64,000 bases of DNA from Polynucleobacter sp. JS-JIR-II-50 (GTDB lineage: Bacteria > Pseudomonadota > Gammaproteobacteria > Burkholderiales > Burkholderiaceae): positions 1,633,948 to 1,697,947 of the forward strand of contig NZ_CP061307.1 of NCBI RefSeq assembly GCF_018687895.1. The letters are read 5' to 3'. Within the stretch, counting starts at the first letter, position 1. The number at the start of each line of letters is the position of its first letter. Shown here piece by piece: positions 1 through 9,111 of this stretch. Below the pieces are notes generated by a model. It had not been told where the DNA came from and made no database searches. It saw only the letters and a list, made by a program, of their open reading frames with translations. A program made the translations under genes and the position numbers.

Positions 1-531
1 GCAACAGAAGTGATGGCCTTTCGTTTATTAGAGGCTGCTGGTCTTGATAAAGATAAGGATGTAAAGCGTGAGCGTTTAAGCGTAGCTGAATCTGTGAACG
101 CCGTGAAAGACCGCAAGATTGACGCCTTCTTCTGGGTGGGTGGCCTGCCTACTGCAGCTGTAACTGACTTGGCCAATAGTCCTGGCATGAAAATTGTTAT
201 GGTGGATACCTCTGATGAGGTGCCCATCATGAATAAGAAATATGGCAATCTATATTTCACGACCGTGATTCCTAAAGCCATGTATAGCGGTATGGCTAAA
301 GACAATAAGGTTGCAGCTGTTGCCAATATCTTAGTAGTCAACGCCAATATGCCTGATGATCAAGCTTATAAGATTGTCAAAACCATATTTGACAATAAAC
401 TTGATCTGGTTCGCACGCATCAGGAATACATGAACGTCAGCCTGGAAAACCAAAAAACAAAATCAACACCAGTTGATTTTCATCCAGGGGCACTTAAGTA
501 CTTTAAAGAAAAGAACGTCAAACTCAATTAA
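1..531 (+). CDS. TAXI family TRAP transporter solute-binding subunit (C-terminal part)
   Basis: The reading frame is open from the first base of the window, so only the last 176 residues of a periplasmic substrate-binding protein are visible; the start and signal peptide lie outside. The visible part resembles the C-terminal lobe of TAXI-type (TRAP-associated extracytoplasmic immunogenic) binding proteins: a lobe with FFWVGGLPTAAVTDLA, then a VIPKAMY segment and a DDQAYKIVKTIFDN helix typical of the family. It would capture a small organic acid or amino acid in the periplasm and hand it to the fused permease encoded 98 bases downstream. A hairpin in that gap may make the binding protein more abundant than the permease. 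The substrate cannot be read from the sequence. Confidence 0.85.
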   Translation, partial: ATEVMAFRLLEAAGLDKDKDVKRERLSVAESVNAVKDRKIDAFFWVGGLPTAAVTDLANSPGMKIVMVDTSDEVPIMNKKYGNLYFTTVIPKAMYSGMAKDNKVAAVANILVVNANMPDDQAYKIVKTIFDNKLDLVRTHQEYMNVSLENQKTKSTPVDFHPGALKYFKEKNVKLN

Positions 532-547
532 GTTGATGCTTGTATTG

Positions 548-577
548 GGGGTGAGTCAGTCTCACCCCTTTCGTTTT
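548..577 (+). terminator. Intercistronic hairpin between binding protein and permease
   Basis: GGGGTGAG (548-555) pairs with CTCACCCC (561-568) around a 5-base loop and is followed by TTTCGTTTT. It looks like a leaky terminator or mRNA-end stabiliser inside the TRAP operon. Confidence 0.6.
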
Positions 578-629
578 ACGGTAGTGAAAAAATAAAGCAG
601 TACATAAAAATAAATATAGAGGTTGAGAC

Positions 630-2642
630 ATGAATCAAAACGTTATTGACAACGAAACCCAAGAAAAACTAGATGCCTTCATTAAGCAAGAGGAAGGTGA
701 TTCAAATGATTACAAAGGCTTGCTAGCCAAATTCATCACCCTTGTGGCGGTAGGCATGTCGCTCTTTCACTTATATGCCGCATATTCGATTGTGCCAACG
801 CAAGAGTTGCGCGTCATACACGTTGCTCTGGTTTTATTTCTAGTATTCCTAAGCTTCCCCATCGCGGCTCGCTTTAAAAACAGGCTTATGCCTTGGGATA
901 TTGTCTGCGCACTTATCTCGGTAGCCATCGCGTATTACATTCTGAGTGGTGGCGACGACTTTATGGATCGCAACACTGCGCCCAACTCTACCGATGTCAT
1001 GGTGGGTATTGCATTAATTCTTTTGATCTTAGAAAGCGTTCGCAGAACCAATGGCATGATCTTGGTTACAGTAACAGTCCTGTTTCTGCTCTACGCATTG
1101 TTTGGCAACTACTTACCAGCACCGTGGACTCATAAAGGCTATGGTCTTGATCGTCTAGTGGGGTATATGTATATGACCCTCGAGGGCATCTATGGCACTG
1201 CCGTTGATGTTTCTGCAACCCTCATTATTCTCTTTACCATCTTCGGCGCTTTCTTGCAATTTACTGGCGCAGGAAAGTTCTTTATTGATTTCTCATTCGC
1301 GGCAATGGGTGGAAAATCTTCTGGGGTTGGCAGAACTATTGTGATGTCCTCCTTTCTATTGGGCGGACCATCAGGATCCGGTGTAGCCACAACGGTTACC
1401 GTGGGCTCAGTTGCAGCCCCCATGTTGGATAAAGTAGGTTACGAGAAAAATGCTGCCGGCGGCCTTTTGGCAGCAGGCGGTCTTGGCGCAATTATCTCGC
1501 CTCCAGTACTGGGCGCAGCTGCATTCTTGATTGCAGATTTTCTCAAGATCTCCTATTTAGATGTATTGCTGATGGCAACCATCCCAACTATCCTTTTTTA
1601 TCTTGGCTTATTTGTGATGGTCGAAATTGATGTACGCAAATATGGCATGAAAAACATTCACTTTGAGTCTGCTGAAACAGCCTGGCAACTCACTAAGAAA
1701 TACTGGTTTCACTTTTTCTCCCTCATCTCCATTGTGGTGTTTATGTTGATGGGCTTCTCTCCTGTCATGTCCGTATTCTGGGCGACAGTAGTTTCGGCTT
1801 TATCAAGCATATTGCGTGAAGATACCGCCATCATTCCTTGGGCATGGTTTAAAGGCAAGGAACCCATTCTCTCTGGCCTATACAACTCCAACCTGACTAA
1901 GGCACTTGCAACTGGTTCAACTGGTGTCTTGGCTATTGCTGCCACCTGTGCTGGTGCCGGCCTGATTGTGGGTACCGTTACCCTGACCGGTCTTGGCCTG
2001 AAATTTAGCTCTATTGTGATTCAGTACGCAGGTGGATCACTCTTGCTAACAACTATCTTTACCGCTCTTGTTGTTTGGGTAGTTGGCCTTGCAGTTCCAG
2101 TTACAGCCTCTTACATTATTTGCGCAGTGATCGCAGCGCCTGCTTTGATTAATTTAGGCGTGCCTGCTTTTGCCGCTCACATGTTTATCTTCTATTACGC
2201 CGTACTTTCTGAAGTATCGCCACCAACTGCACTCTCGCCATTTGCTGCGGCTGCGATATGTAAAGGTAATCCCTATAAGACTACCTTGCAAACTTGGAAG
2301 TATGTTGCTCCCGCTATTCTGGTTCCATTTATGTTTGTTTTAGATAAGTCAGGCGTTAGCTTGTTGTTGATGGGATCAACCAGCGCTCTAGAGCAGGCGG
2401 ACTGGATGCAAATTGCTTGGGTCTCTTTCACGGCTGTTGTTGGAATCATCTGCCTAGCCGGTGGCCTTCAAGGCTGGTTCATTGAGAAAACCAAGGTCTT
2501 TGAACGCATCATCATGGTGATCTCTGGAGTTGCTCTTGCCTACCCTTCTACAGAGGCGGACTTAGTTGGCTTCGTTGGATTTGGCTTGGTTCTGGTAACT
2601 CAAACAATTACCCATTTCAAACTCAATCCTAGATCTTCTTAA
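630..2642 (+). CDS. TRAP transporter permease, fused small and large subunits (TAXI type)
   Basis: A 670-residue, very hydrophobic inner-membrane protein. Its length fits the fused DctQ-DctM permeases (TRAP_fused family) that work with TAXI binding proteins, in which the 4-helix small subunit is joined to the 12-helix large subunit. The N-terminal cytoplasmic stretch of about 35 residues precedes the first helices. The glycine-rich signature GGPSGSGVATTVTVGSVAAP near residue 245, followed by AAGGLGAIISPP, is characteristic of the large subunit, and a second SPPTALSPF element lies in the C-terminal half. It should drive sodium-coupled uptake of the ligand bound by the upstream protein. The start has GAGG a few bases upstream. 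A strong hairpin terminator follows the gene. Confidence 0.93.
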   Translation: MNQNVIDNETQEKLDAFIKQEEGDSNDYKGLLAKFITLVAVGMSLFHLYAAYSIVPTQELRVIHVALVLFLVFLSFPIAARFKNRLMPWDIVCALISVAIAYYILSGGDDFMDRNTAPNSTDVMVGIALILLILESVRRTNGMILVTVTVLFLLYALFGNYLPAPWTHKGYGLDRLVGYMYMTLEGIYGTAVDVSATLIILFTIFGAFLQFTGAGKFFIDFSFAAMGGKSSGVGRTIVMSSFLLGGPSGSGVATTVTVGSVAAPMLDKVGYEKNAAGGLLAAGGLGAIISPPVLGAAAFLIADFLKISYLDVLLMATIPTILFYLGLFVMVEIDVRKYGMKNIHFESAETAWQLTKKYWFHFFSLISIVVFMLMGFSPVMSVFWATVVSALSSILREDTAIIPWAWFKGKEPILSGLYNSNLTKALATGSTGVLAIAATCAGAGLIVGTVTLTGLGLKFSSIVIQYAGGSLLLTTIFTALVVWVVGLAVPVTASYIICAVIAAPALINLGVPAFAAHMFIFYYAVLSEVSPPTALSPFAAAAICKGNPYKTTLQTWKYVAPAILVPFMFVLDKSGVSLLLMGSTSALEQADWMQIAWVSFTAVVGIICLAGGLQGWFIEKTKVFERIIMVISGVALAYPSTEADLVGFVGFGLVLVTQTITHFKLNPRSS

Positions 2643-2678
2643 TGCACATCTAATAAAAGGATGATCCCATCCTCCAAA

Positions 2679-2713
2679 CAATAAGGCCCGCTTAAGCGGG
2701 CCTTATTGTTTTT
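2679..2713 (+). terminator. Rho-independent terminator after TRAP permease
   Basis: A perfect 13-bp stem (2679-2691 with 2696-2708) closes a TTAA loop and is followed by five T residues. On the opposite strand the T-run is shorter, but it could also end the convergent enolase-family transcript. Confidence 0.9.
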
Positions 2714-2727
2714 GGTAATTGCTTAAC

Positions 2728-3861
2728 TTAAGAGATCTTGGTCCAAGCAGCTTTACCTGCATATTTCTTCACAGCCGCCTCATCAAACTCGAACCCTAAA
2801 CCAGGAGTTTTATGCAAAATCAAATCTCCATTCTTAAAAGTCAGCTGCTTATTAATTAATCTACGGAAATTCAACACCTGATCATCCAAGAAGAATTCGA
2901 CAAAACGTGCATTAGGCGTAGCTGCCACCAATGGTGCATGTAAATCATGCATCCAGTGCGGGCACACTATTACGCCCTTCAAATCAGCGTACGCAGAAAT
3001 TCTTCTCCATTCGGTAATACCACCACAAACAGCAGCATCAGATTGCAGAATAGCGGCGCCACCGGCGTCAATCAACTCTCTAAAGCGCCAACGTCCCGAT
3101 TCCATTTCACCGGTAGCAACGTTGATTTTGGTTTGACGCGCCAAGGCAGCATGCAAATCAATTGCATCTGGAGAAAAAGGTTCTTCAATCCAATAAGGGT
3201 TGTATGCTTCAAAGCGACGCACATACTCCAGAGCAGTGGGTAGATCACGCCAGGCATTATTTGCATCAAGAGTTAGCAATACATCATCGCCTACCGCTTT
3301 ACGAGCCGCCTTCACGCGCGCCTCTTCTTCCGATGGGGATAAGCGCCCCACCTTCATTTTGACCGCCTTAAAACCCTGCTTTACGTAAGACTCCATTTCT
3401 TTGCCCAACTTAGCAGGCGTTTTACCCTCTAGATAGTAACCGCCACTGGCATAGGCTGGCACCCGATCATCCACTACCGAACCCAGGTATTGATGTAAAG
3501 GTAAACCAACTGAGCGTGCATTTAAATCCCACAAAGCCGTATCCAAAATTGAGATGCCGCGCATTACTGCGCCTGAACGACCTTGGAGAATGGATTCGTT
3601 ATACATCTCCATCCAAAGGCCTTCACTGCGATGACTATTTTGGCCAACGAGTTTTGGGGCCAGTAATTGCTCAACAGCAAGCTTGGCAATATCTCCACCA
3701 GCGCTACCTACATAACAAAAGCCGATGCCTTCGTTACCATCCTTGCCGCGTACTTTTACAAGACAATAGTGACGCTCGGAAACAGTACGGGTGGAAAATG
3801 AAGTGACTTTATCCAAAGGTACTGCTACAGAGGCAACTTGGATGGATTCAATAATCGGCAT
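2728..3861 (-). CDS. Mandelate racemase/muconate lactonizing enzyme family protein
   Basis: A 377-residue enolase-superfamily enzyme, predicted cytoplasmic. The N-terminal capping domain (about 1-125) is followed by the TIM barrel. Catalytic and metal-binding positions are visible: KMK at 168-170, D199 in LDANN, E226 in EEP, E252 in GEME, and D275 with H302 in PHW. The KxK motif and a His after the third metal ligand place it in the mandelate-racemase-like subgroup, which abstracts the alpha proton of carboxylates (racemases and acid-sugar dehydratases). The exact substrate is not decidable. It lies convergent to a TRAP carboxylate transporter, so catabolism of an imported hydroxy or sugar acid is plausible inference. 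RBS AAGGAG lies upstream of ATG. Confidence 0.88.
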   Translation of the reverse strand: MPIIESIQVASVAVPLDKVTSFSTRTVSERHYCLVKVRGKDGNEGIGFCYVGSAGGDIAKLAVEQLLAPKLVGQNSHRSEGLWMEMYNESILQGRSGAVMRGISILDTALWDLNARSVGLPLHQYLGSVVDDRVPAYASGGYYLEGKTPAKLGKEMESYVKQGFKAVKMKVGRLSPSEEEARVKAARKAVGDDVLLTLDANNAWRDLPTALEYVRRFEAYNPYWIEEPFSPDAIDLHAALARQTKINVATGEMESGRWRFRELIDAGGAAILQSDAAVCGGITEWRRISAYADLKGVIVCPHWMHDLHAPLVAATPNARFVEFFLDDQVLNFRRLINKQLTFKNGDLILHKTPGLGFEFDEAAVKKYAGKAAWTKIS

Positions 3862-4220
3862 TAAAACTCCTTAATCAAAAATTGATTGTATCGAGAATTT
3901 AATTTGCCAGCACTACTCTAAATCAAGAAAAATCAAGCCATCCCATTGCAAATATATTGGGTGAAAATGAGCAAAGTTTTTATCATCTGAACAGGCGTTA
4001 TTAGAATGAGATTGGCGACAGATTTGATATGCCCTCCCATTCCAACATCGCTAAGCCACCAAGCTTTGTGACGAATTTGGTTAAAAGTGGCAAAACTGGT
4101 ATTACTAAGGGGGTAGGCTTTAGGACCCCTCAAGATGGCTCCAGATCAAGATGAAATCTAATTTGCTGCGGTACAGCATATTTATTCGTGCACGTTCTCA
4201 CATTATTAGATAATTGAGGG
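3862..4220. other. Intergenic region, 359 bases, no gene recognised
   Basis: This gap lies between two divergent genes and must hold the promoters for the enolase-family gene (minus) and the M23 peptidase gene (plus). A 66-codon minus-strand frame inside it has no coding character that I recognise. No convincing operator or RNA was found. Confidence 0.6.
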
Positions 4221-5666
4221 GTGAATAAAAAAGTATCTCTTGGCTCCCTGTTCGCTAGGGGGGTAATCATTTTGTCTGGCTGCGCCTTTCTTAGCTCAAC
4301 CCCGGGCTTGGCATATGCAGCTCAAAGCAGCCAACCTCAAAATACGACCCAAGCACGCAAAAAGATAACAGTCCAAACCAGCAGGCAGGTTGGCTTCAAA
4401 GATAAATCAGCGGGTGCTAGCTCAAAAATCAATAGTATGAGCCTGAACCCATCGCTATTTCAGCGAAAAGCCCCAGATGAGTTGATGCTTGATAGCGATG
4501 CGAATCTTGACTATCGCGTAACTCAAGGATGCCTGCGACGTAACTTTAATGAAAATAGCCTACCAGCCAGTATTGGCATTGATAACCGCCAATTTGCTGA
4601 ATTCTTCAAGAATCAGACCAAAACATTTTTTGATCACATGCGTGGGGATTGCATCCCTTACGCGGTTGCTTTTGGCAGTCGCAATCGTTTCGATTCATTA
4701 AGCATCATGAATGGTCCAATCCAAGATAGTAAAACTGAAGTATGGACATTTACACCATCAGCTGTTGGTGGGTTTTTAATTCAGCAAGACTATCTAAAGG
4801 ATGAGTCCAAGCGTTTAACTGAGATTCGCATCCCCTTAAGAGATGTCTTGTATGACACTCGTAAAGTAAGCGATCAATTACCAGTTGAACTGGTTTGGGA
4901 ATTGAACTCTCTGATCAAACAAATTTATCCTGAAGAAAATAATTCCCTCGAAAACACAAACAGCGTTGTGCGCTTAATTGTGGATTTTGGAGATCGAGAA
5001 AGATGGGCACAAATTTGGGCTGCAGAAATCATTGATCCCACCACTAAAGAGGTATATGCGAATGCCTTTTGGATGGAGCGCAGTGATATTCCCGGGGGCT
5101 TCTTTACCGGTACCGGAGAATCACTTGAGCGCTCTTTCTGGACTAATCCATTAAGCTATCGCCGTATTTCTCGGGGGGTGGGCATGGTAAAAGCCTCTTC
5201 GAGTAAGCGCAGCAAGAGCCCCTCTTCAGCAGTCCCCACCCAAGCACCCGCTACCAAGCAACGCTATCGCGCCCACATGGGAATTGACTATGCCGCCCCA
5301 ATCGGCACCCCCATCTTTAGTGTTGCCAATGGCAAAGTAGTGCACATAGGCTTTAGCGGTGCATTTGGAAACTTAATTGTTTTAGAGCATCCTGGCAATT
5401 ACCACACATACTATGCGCACTTGAGCAATTACAACGTAGAACTTGAGTTAGGTAACGAAGTGCGGCGCGGTTTAGAAATTGGCTACGTAGGATCAACCGG
5501 CAGATCTACGGGGCCACACCTACATTTTGAATTAAGAAAAAATGGGATTTATGTAGACCCCTATGGCTCCAAAACCCAACTTGATTTATGGTCCATGCGC
5601 GATAACGAGAGTGGGCAGCTGACTAGAGAGATGCTTCTGCTCGGTAGTCCCATTAAACAAAACTAG
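4221..5666 (+). CDS. M23 family metallopeptidase (LytM domain)
   Basis: A 481-residue exported protein with an N-terminal hydrophobic signal (about 7-33) ending near AYA. The C-terminal LytM/peptidase M23 domain shows zinc-site motifs HMGIDYA (H352, D356) and HLHFE (H433, H435), with YYAHLS between them. The family cleaves peptidoglycan cross-links in the periplasm or activates amidases. Residues 100-310 form a large N-terminal region like that of betaproteobacterial M23 proteins, joined by a Ser/Lys/Pro-rich linker (about 325-350). The start is uncertain: the GTG at 4221 directly abuts GAGGGG, so spacing is poor, but no better in-frame start keeps the signal peptide. A terminator follows. 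Confidence 0.9.
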   Translation: MNKKVSLGSLFARGVIILSGCAFLSSTPGLAYAAQSSQPQNTTQARKKITVQTSRQVGFKDKSAGASSKINSMSLNPSLFQRKAPDELMLDSDANLDYRVTQGCLRRNFNENSLPASIGIDNRQFAEFFKNQTKTFFDHMRGDCIPYAVAFGSRNRFDSLSIMNGPIQDSKTEVWTFTPSAVGGFLIQQDYLKDESKRLTEIRIPLRDVLYDTRKVSDQLPVELVWELNSLIKQIYPEENNSLENTNSVVRLIVDFGDRERWAQIWAAEIIDPTTKEVYANAFWMERSDIPGGFFTGTGESLERSFWTNPLSYRRISRGVGMVKASSSKRSKSPSSAVPTQAPATKQRYRAHMGIDYAAPIGTPIFSVANGKVVHIGFSGAFGNLIVLEHPGNYHTYYAHLSNYNVELELGNEVRRGLEIGYVGSTGRSTGPHLHFELRKNGIYVDPYGSKTQLDLWSMRDNESGQLTREMLLLGSPIKQN

Positions 5667-5691
5667 AAATTTAGGAATACTGCTGTAATAA

Positions 5692-5715
5692 AAAAGGGTC
5701 CGAATGGACCCTTTT
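5692..5715. terminator. Bidirectional terminator between M23 gene and usp
   Basis: AAAAGGGTCC (5692-5701), loop GAAT, GGACCCTTTT (5706-5715). The arms supply a T-run on both strands and serve two convergent genes. Confidence 0.88.
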
Positions 5716-5733
5716 AACTTGATGCCAGATCAA

Positions 5734-6174
5734 TTAACCAAGAACTAATACTGGCAATGTGGAATGCACAATGACTTCATGTGTCTCACTGCCCAACAGA
5801 ACCCCTTTAATACCTGTGCGCTTATGAGATGCCATGACGATCACATCCGCTTTAGCCTTTTTTGCGCCAGCCAAAATGCCTTCAGATAGGTTGCTATTTT
5901 CAATGTGAAGACTTTTCACTTTAGCGCCAGCTCCCAGCGCGGTTGTCGACTTCTTAAATACATCCTTTGCATACGCTTGGCAAGCTTCTGTATGCTGCTT
6001 CTTCGAAATTCCATAACCCATGGTGCTGTCTGAATAAACCATCGGAGGCGTAGGATCAGAAACATATACCAACGTAACTGCAGCGCCATCAGCCTTAGCA
6101 AGTGCAGCGACTTTCTTTAAGGATTTTTTGCTGACATCCGAACCATCTACTGGCACTAATAAATGCTTAAACAT
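5734..6174 (-). CDS. Universal stress protein (UspA family)
   Basis: A 146-residue single Usp domain. The start is set at the ATG giving MFKHLLVPVDGS because GGGAG lies at good spacing before it; a longer frame 15 codons upstream lacks this. The N-terminal VPVDGSDVSKKSL strand-loop-helix and the C-terminal nucleotide-binding loop GIKGVLLGSETHEVI followed by LPVLVLG are diagnostic of ATP-binding Usp proteins. Such cytoplasmic proteins accumulate under starvation or oxidative stress; a specific partner is not evident. The gene is apparently monocistronic and divergent from the DUF2177/SulP pair. Confidence 0.93.
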   Translation of the reverse strand: MFKHLLVPVDGSDVSKKSLKKVAALAKADGAAVTLVYVSDPTPPMVYSDSTMGYGISKKQHTEACQAYAKDVFKKSTTALGAGAKVKSLHIENSNLSEGILAGAKKAKADVIVMASHKRTGIKGVLLGSETHEVIVHSTLPVLVLG

Positions 6175-6260
6175 GTTGACTCCCTTTAAATTGAACCACT
6201 CATCTACTCTTTCCATCATAATACTTATTATTAGTCTATAAAAGAATAAAGGTAACTTAA

Positions 6261-6662
6261 TTGCTCAAGAATTTTGCTATCTACCTCTCATTTTTAATCG
6301 CCCTTATTGCAATCGATTTGGTGTGGCTTTTAGGTATCTCAAAGAATCTCTATCGTAATGAGATGGGTGACTTAATGGCCAGCGAACCCAAACTTCTAGC
6401 TGGGCTTGCCTTCTACCTGCTTTATGCCTTAGGCGTCTGTATTTTTGTGATTGTTCCAGCGCTATCAAAACAGTCTTGGATATATGCACTGCAATATGGC
6501 GCTTTGTTTGGCCTGTTTTGCTACATGACCTACGACCTTACTAACCTGGCAGTGATTAGAAACTTTCCAACGCAATTGGCCTTCATTGATATTGCATGGG
6601 GTAGCTTTGTTACCGCCTTGTGTGCGAGTTTTGCTTACTGGGTTGGCAACCGCATCTCTTAG
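6261..6662 (+). CDS. DUF2177 family membrane protein
   Basis: A 133-residue protein with four predicted membrane helices (about 4-24, 48-70, 78-96, 107-129). The pattern AIDLVWLLGISKNLYRNEMG at the N-terminus and CYMTYDLTNLAVIRNFP in the third segment match DUF2177, a family of unknown function. The start is TTG, preceded by AAAGG at fair spacing. The SulP transporter gene follows after about 20 bases, so the two are probably co-transcribed. No function can be assigned beyond an inner-membrane location. Confidence 0.85.
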   Translation: MLKNFAIYLSFLIALIAIDLVWLLGISKNLYRNEMGDLMASEPKLLAGLAFYLLYALGVCIFVIVPALSKQSWIYALQYGALFGLFCYMTYDLTNLAVIRNFPTQLAFIDIAWGSFVTALCASFAYWVGNRIS

Positions 6663-6682
6663 GCCAATTAAACATTCATCTT

Positions 6683-8308
6683 ATGTTTTTTCGCCCCCGA
6701 CTTTTTGACTCATTTTCTGGCTATAGCCGCACCCTTTTCACTAAGGATGTTTTTGCTGGGATGACGGTTGGCGTTGTTGCGCTCCCATTAGCTATGGCTT
6801 TTGCAATTGCCAGTGGACTCAAACCCCAAGCAGGTATTTTTACCGCCATTATTGCCGGCGGACTGATCTCCTTGCTTGGTGGTAGCCGTGTGCAAATCGG
6901 CGGACCAGCCGGCGCCTTTATTGTGATTGTCTATGGCATTGTGGAGCGCTATGGAGTCCCTAACTTATTACTAGCAACAGCCATGTCAGGAGTATTTTTA
7001 TTTCTGATGGGAGTATTTCGTCTTGGAACGCTAGTACGCTTCATTCCAATTGCAGTCATTATTGGCTTTACCAATGGCATTGCCTTTTTGATTGGGCTAT
7101 CTCAAGTCAAAGATTTCTTCGGACTTCAAGTCGAAAAAATGCCGGCTCAATTTTTTCAATCAGTGCATGCACTCTACTTAGCAGCAGACACCTTTAACCC
7201 CATTGCGCTTGGCTTAGCTTGTGGGAGTCTTGCCTTGCTCATTTTATGGAAGATATTTCAGAGTCGCTTAGGCTGGCTCTCTCATCTTCCTGGCACAGTG
7301 GTAGCAATGGTGGCGGCAACAATCGTTACCAGCATTTTTAATTTACCGGTAGATACGATTGGTAGTCGCTTTGGCGGCATCCCTGCAGGGCTCCCCGCTT
7401 TTGAATGGATTTCGGTAAGCTGGGATAGCGCTCAATACATGGTGGCACCAGCCTTAACACTTGCCCTATTGGGTGCAATTGAATCTTTACTCTGCGCGCG
7501 CATTTCCGATGGTCTCATTCATGATCGCCATGACTCAAATCAAGAGCTAGTAGCTCAGGGTATTGCTAACTTCACCATTCCATTTTTTGGTGGCATGCCA
7601 GCGACCGGCACGATTGCTCGCACAGTAACTAATATAGAGAGTGGCGGCTCTACACCCATCTCTGGACTCGTGCATGCAGCAACTTTACTAGTCATTGTTT
7701 TATTTGCAGCTCCGCTTGCCAAAAACATTCCTTTAGCTAGCCTTGCCGCCATCTTGATGTATGTGGCCTGGAATATGGGTGATTGGCAGAAGTTCATCGA
7801 TCTAAAGCAATTCCGCTTGCCGTATCGAATCACCATCTTGAGCGTCTTTATCCTCACTGTTGTACTAGATCTCACGATTGCAGTAGAAGTAGGTTTGCTG
7901 CTCGCCTTTATCACCTTCATTTATCGCATCTCCAGCCTATCTCGTTGTGAGCCCGCTCTAGCCAATGATTACCCCGGACTAAACAATCAACAGGGTCGAA
8001 TTGATGCTTATCGCATTCATGGTGCCATCTTTTTTGGGGCAGTAAAACTCCTCGAAAAGATTGAGGCGAATCTACCCTCACAAACGCTCTTGCTAGATCT
8101 AAAGAACGTCATCTACATCGATACTTCAGGCATGGATACGATTATGGAGCTAGCGCATCTGTGCAAGATTCGTAATATTCGATTAATTATTTGCGGCTTA
8201 GCACACCAACCACTCGAAATGGCAGGGCGCAGTGAATTTCTATCGACGCTACCGCAAGATTCTTTCTATCCAGATCTAATCTCCGGCATACAAGCAGCAA
8301 CAGCTTAA
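6683..8308 (+). CDS. SulP family inorganic anion transporter with STAS domain
   Basis: A 541-residue inner-membrane transporter. The start is placed at the ATG giving MFFRPRLFDSFSGYSR, because upstream in-frame sequence overlaps DUF2177 and has no leader character. The SulP signature lies at about 33-80 (GVVALPLAMAFAIASGLKPQAGIFTA, then the GGSRVQIGGPAGAF core), followed by roughly 12 helices to about residue 415. The C-terminal STAS domain (about 430-541) contains LLLDLKNVIYIDTSGMDT, the conserved loop. Family members carry sulfate, bicarbonate or dicarboxylates with Na+ or H+; no carbonic anhydrase neighbour is present to favour bicarbonate. It converges on the TauE-like gene with only seven bases between. 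Confidence 0.92.
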   Translation: MFFRPRLFDSFSGYSRTLFTKDVFAGMTVGVVALPLAMAFAIASGLKPQAGIFTAIIAGGLISLLGGSRVQIGGPAGAFIVIVYGIVERYGVPNLLLATAMSGVFLFLMGVFRLGTLVRFIPIAVIIGFTNGIAFLIGLSQVKDFFGLQVEKMPAQFFQSVHALYLAADTFNPIALGLACGSLALLILWKIFQSRLGWLSHLPGTVVAMVAATIVTSIFNLPVDTIGSRFGGIPAGLPAFEWISVSWDSAQYMVAPALTLALLGAIESLLCARISDGLIHDRHDSNQELVAQGIANFTIPFFGGMPATGTIARTVTNIESGGSTPISGLVHAATLLVIVLFAAPLAKNIPLASLAAILMYVAWNMGDWQKFIDLKQFRLPYRITILSVFILTVVLDLTIAVEVGLLLAFITFIYRISSLSRCEPALANDYPGLNNQQGRIDAYRIHGAIFFGAVKLLEKIEANLPSQTLLLDLKNVIYIDTSGMDTIMELAHLCKIRNIRLIICGLAHQPLEMAGRSEFLSTLPQDSFYPDLISGIQAATA

Positions 8309-8315
8309 TAGTGAC

Positions 8316-9035
8316 TTAAGAAATACAGAAGCCACCTTTTAATAAGGCCTCTGGCAATACCCAGGCACGATACATACCAAAGCCGCCTGCAATCAATAGA
8401 AGTGCAGCAGCCAAATACCTCACCCATAGATATCGCCCAAACTGAGTGAGTGCCGCTGAAAATTTAGAGATCAGTAATAAGTTGGGCAATGTACCCAAAC
8501 CAAATGCCAACATCAGTGCGGCACCAGTCACTACATCACCCGATAAAAATGCCAGCGGCAAAACACTATAGACCAATCCACAGGGCACCAAACCCCATAG
8601 CATGCCGCTAAACCAACGCGAAGGGCCGCTAGCCATAGCACCTAAGTATTTAGCCCAATAAGCCGCAATTTTGGTGCTTAGCCATTTGCCGCCAAGTAGC
8701 CCTTCTGACTTGCCTATTCTGAGTAAACGCATACCCATCAGAATTAAGATCAGGGACATTAAAGCAAATAAGGGGCGCTGGATTGGAATGAGGTTTTGCT
8801 GCCAAACCACCACCCCTACTGAAGCGGCAAGAGCGCCTAATAAGACATAGGTTGTGACGCGCCCCAAATGCATAATCAGTTGTAGGTAAAAAAGCTCTGA
8901 TTTGGGCCGCAATAGGGTCTCTGAGACGCTGGGCCGTTCTATGGCAGCAGCTATCCCACCGCACATCAGAGCACAGTGCCAGCCACTCACAAGAGCGCCC
9001 AGAAAGACCGCAACGAGTAAGCTAGTTGTCAGCAT
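8316..9035 (-). CDS. Sulfite exporter TauE/SafE (UreH-like) family membrane protein
   Basis: A 239-residue protein with about six helices. The start is chosen at MLTTSLLVAVFLGALVSGWHCALMCGG, since the longer frame adds an aromatic-rich run that does not resemble the family. The N-terminal GxxHCxxMCGG motif and the later GMLWGLVPCGLVYSVLP repeat are hallmarks of the UreH_2/TauE-SafE-like transmembrane proteins that accompany cbb3 oxidase assembly genes in many proteobacteria. The Cys-His-Met residues hint at metal handling, perhaps copper or nickel, rather than sulfite; this is inference. The gene is divergent from fnr (76-base gap). Confidence 0.82.
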   Translation of the reverse strand: MLTTSLLVAVFLGALVSGWHCALMCGGIAAAIERPSVSETLLRPKSELFYLQLIMHLGRVTTYVLLGALAASVGVVVWQQNLIPIQRPLFALMSLILILMGMRLLRIGKSEGLLGGKWLSTKIAAYWAKYLGAMASGPSRWFSGMLWGLVPCGLVYSVLPLAFLSGDVVTGAALMLAFGLGTLPNLLLISKFSAALTQFGRYLWVRYLAAALLLIAGGFGMYRAWVLPEALLKGGFCIS

Positions 9036-9111
9036 GAAATCAACAAAAAATAGGTAAAAGCCATAATCTTCATACTTATAGAATAAACTGATCCCATAAA
9101 TCAGCACGAAT

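Noticed and set aside
4109..4129. GGGGT...ACCCC hairpin before the M23 gene
   Set aside because: The stem is only five base pairs, with no T-run and no conserved context visible.
3933..4133. 66-codon minus-strand open frame in the 359-base gap
   Set aside because: There is no RBS, no recognisable family and no coding-like composition; it lies in what should be a divergent promoter region.
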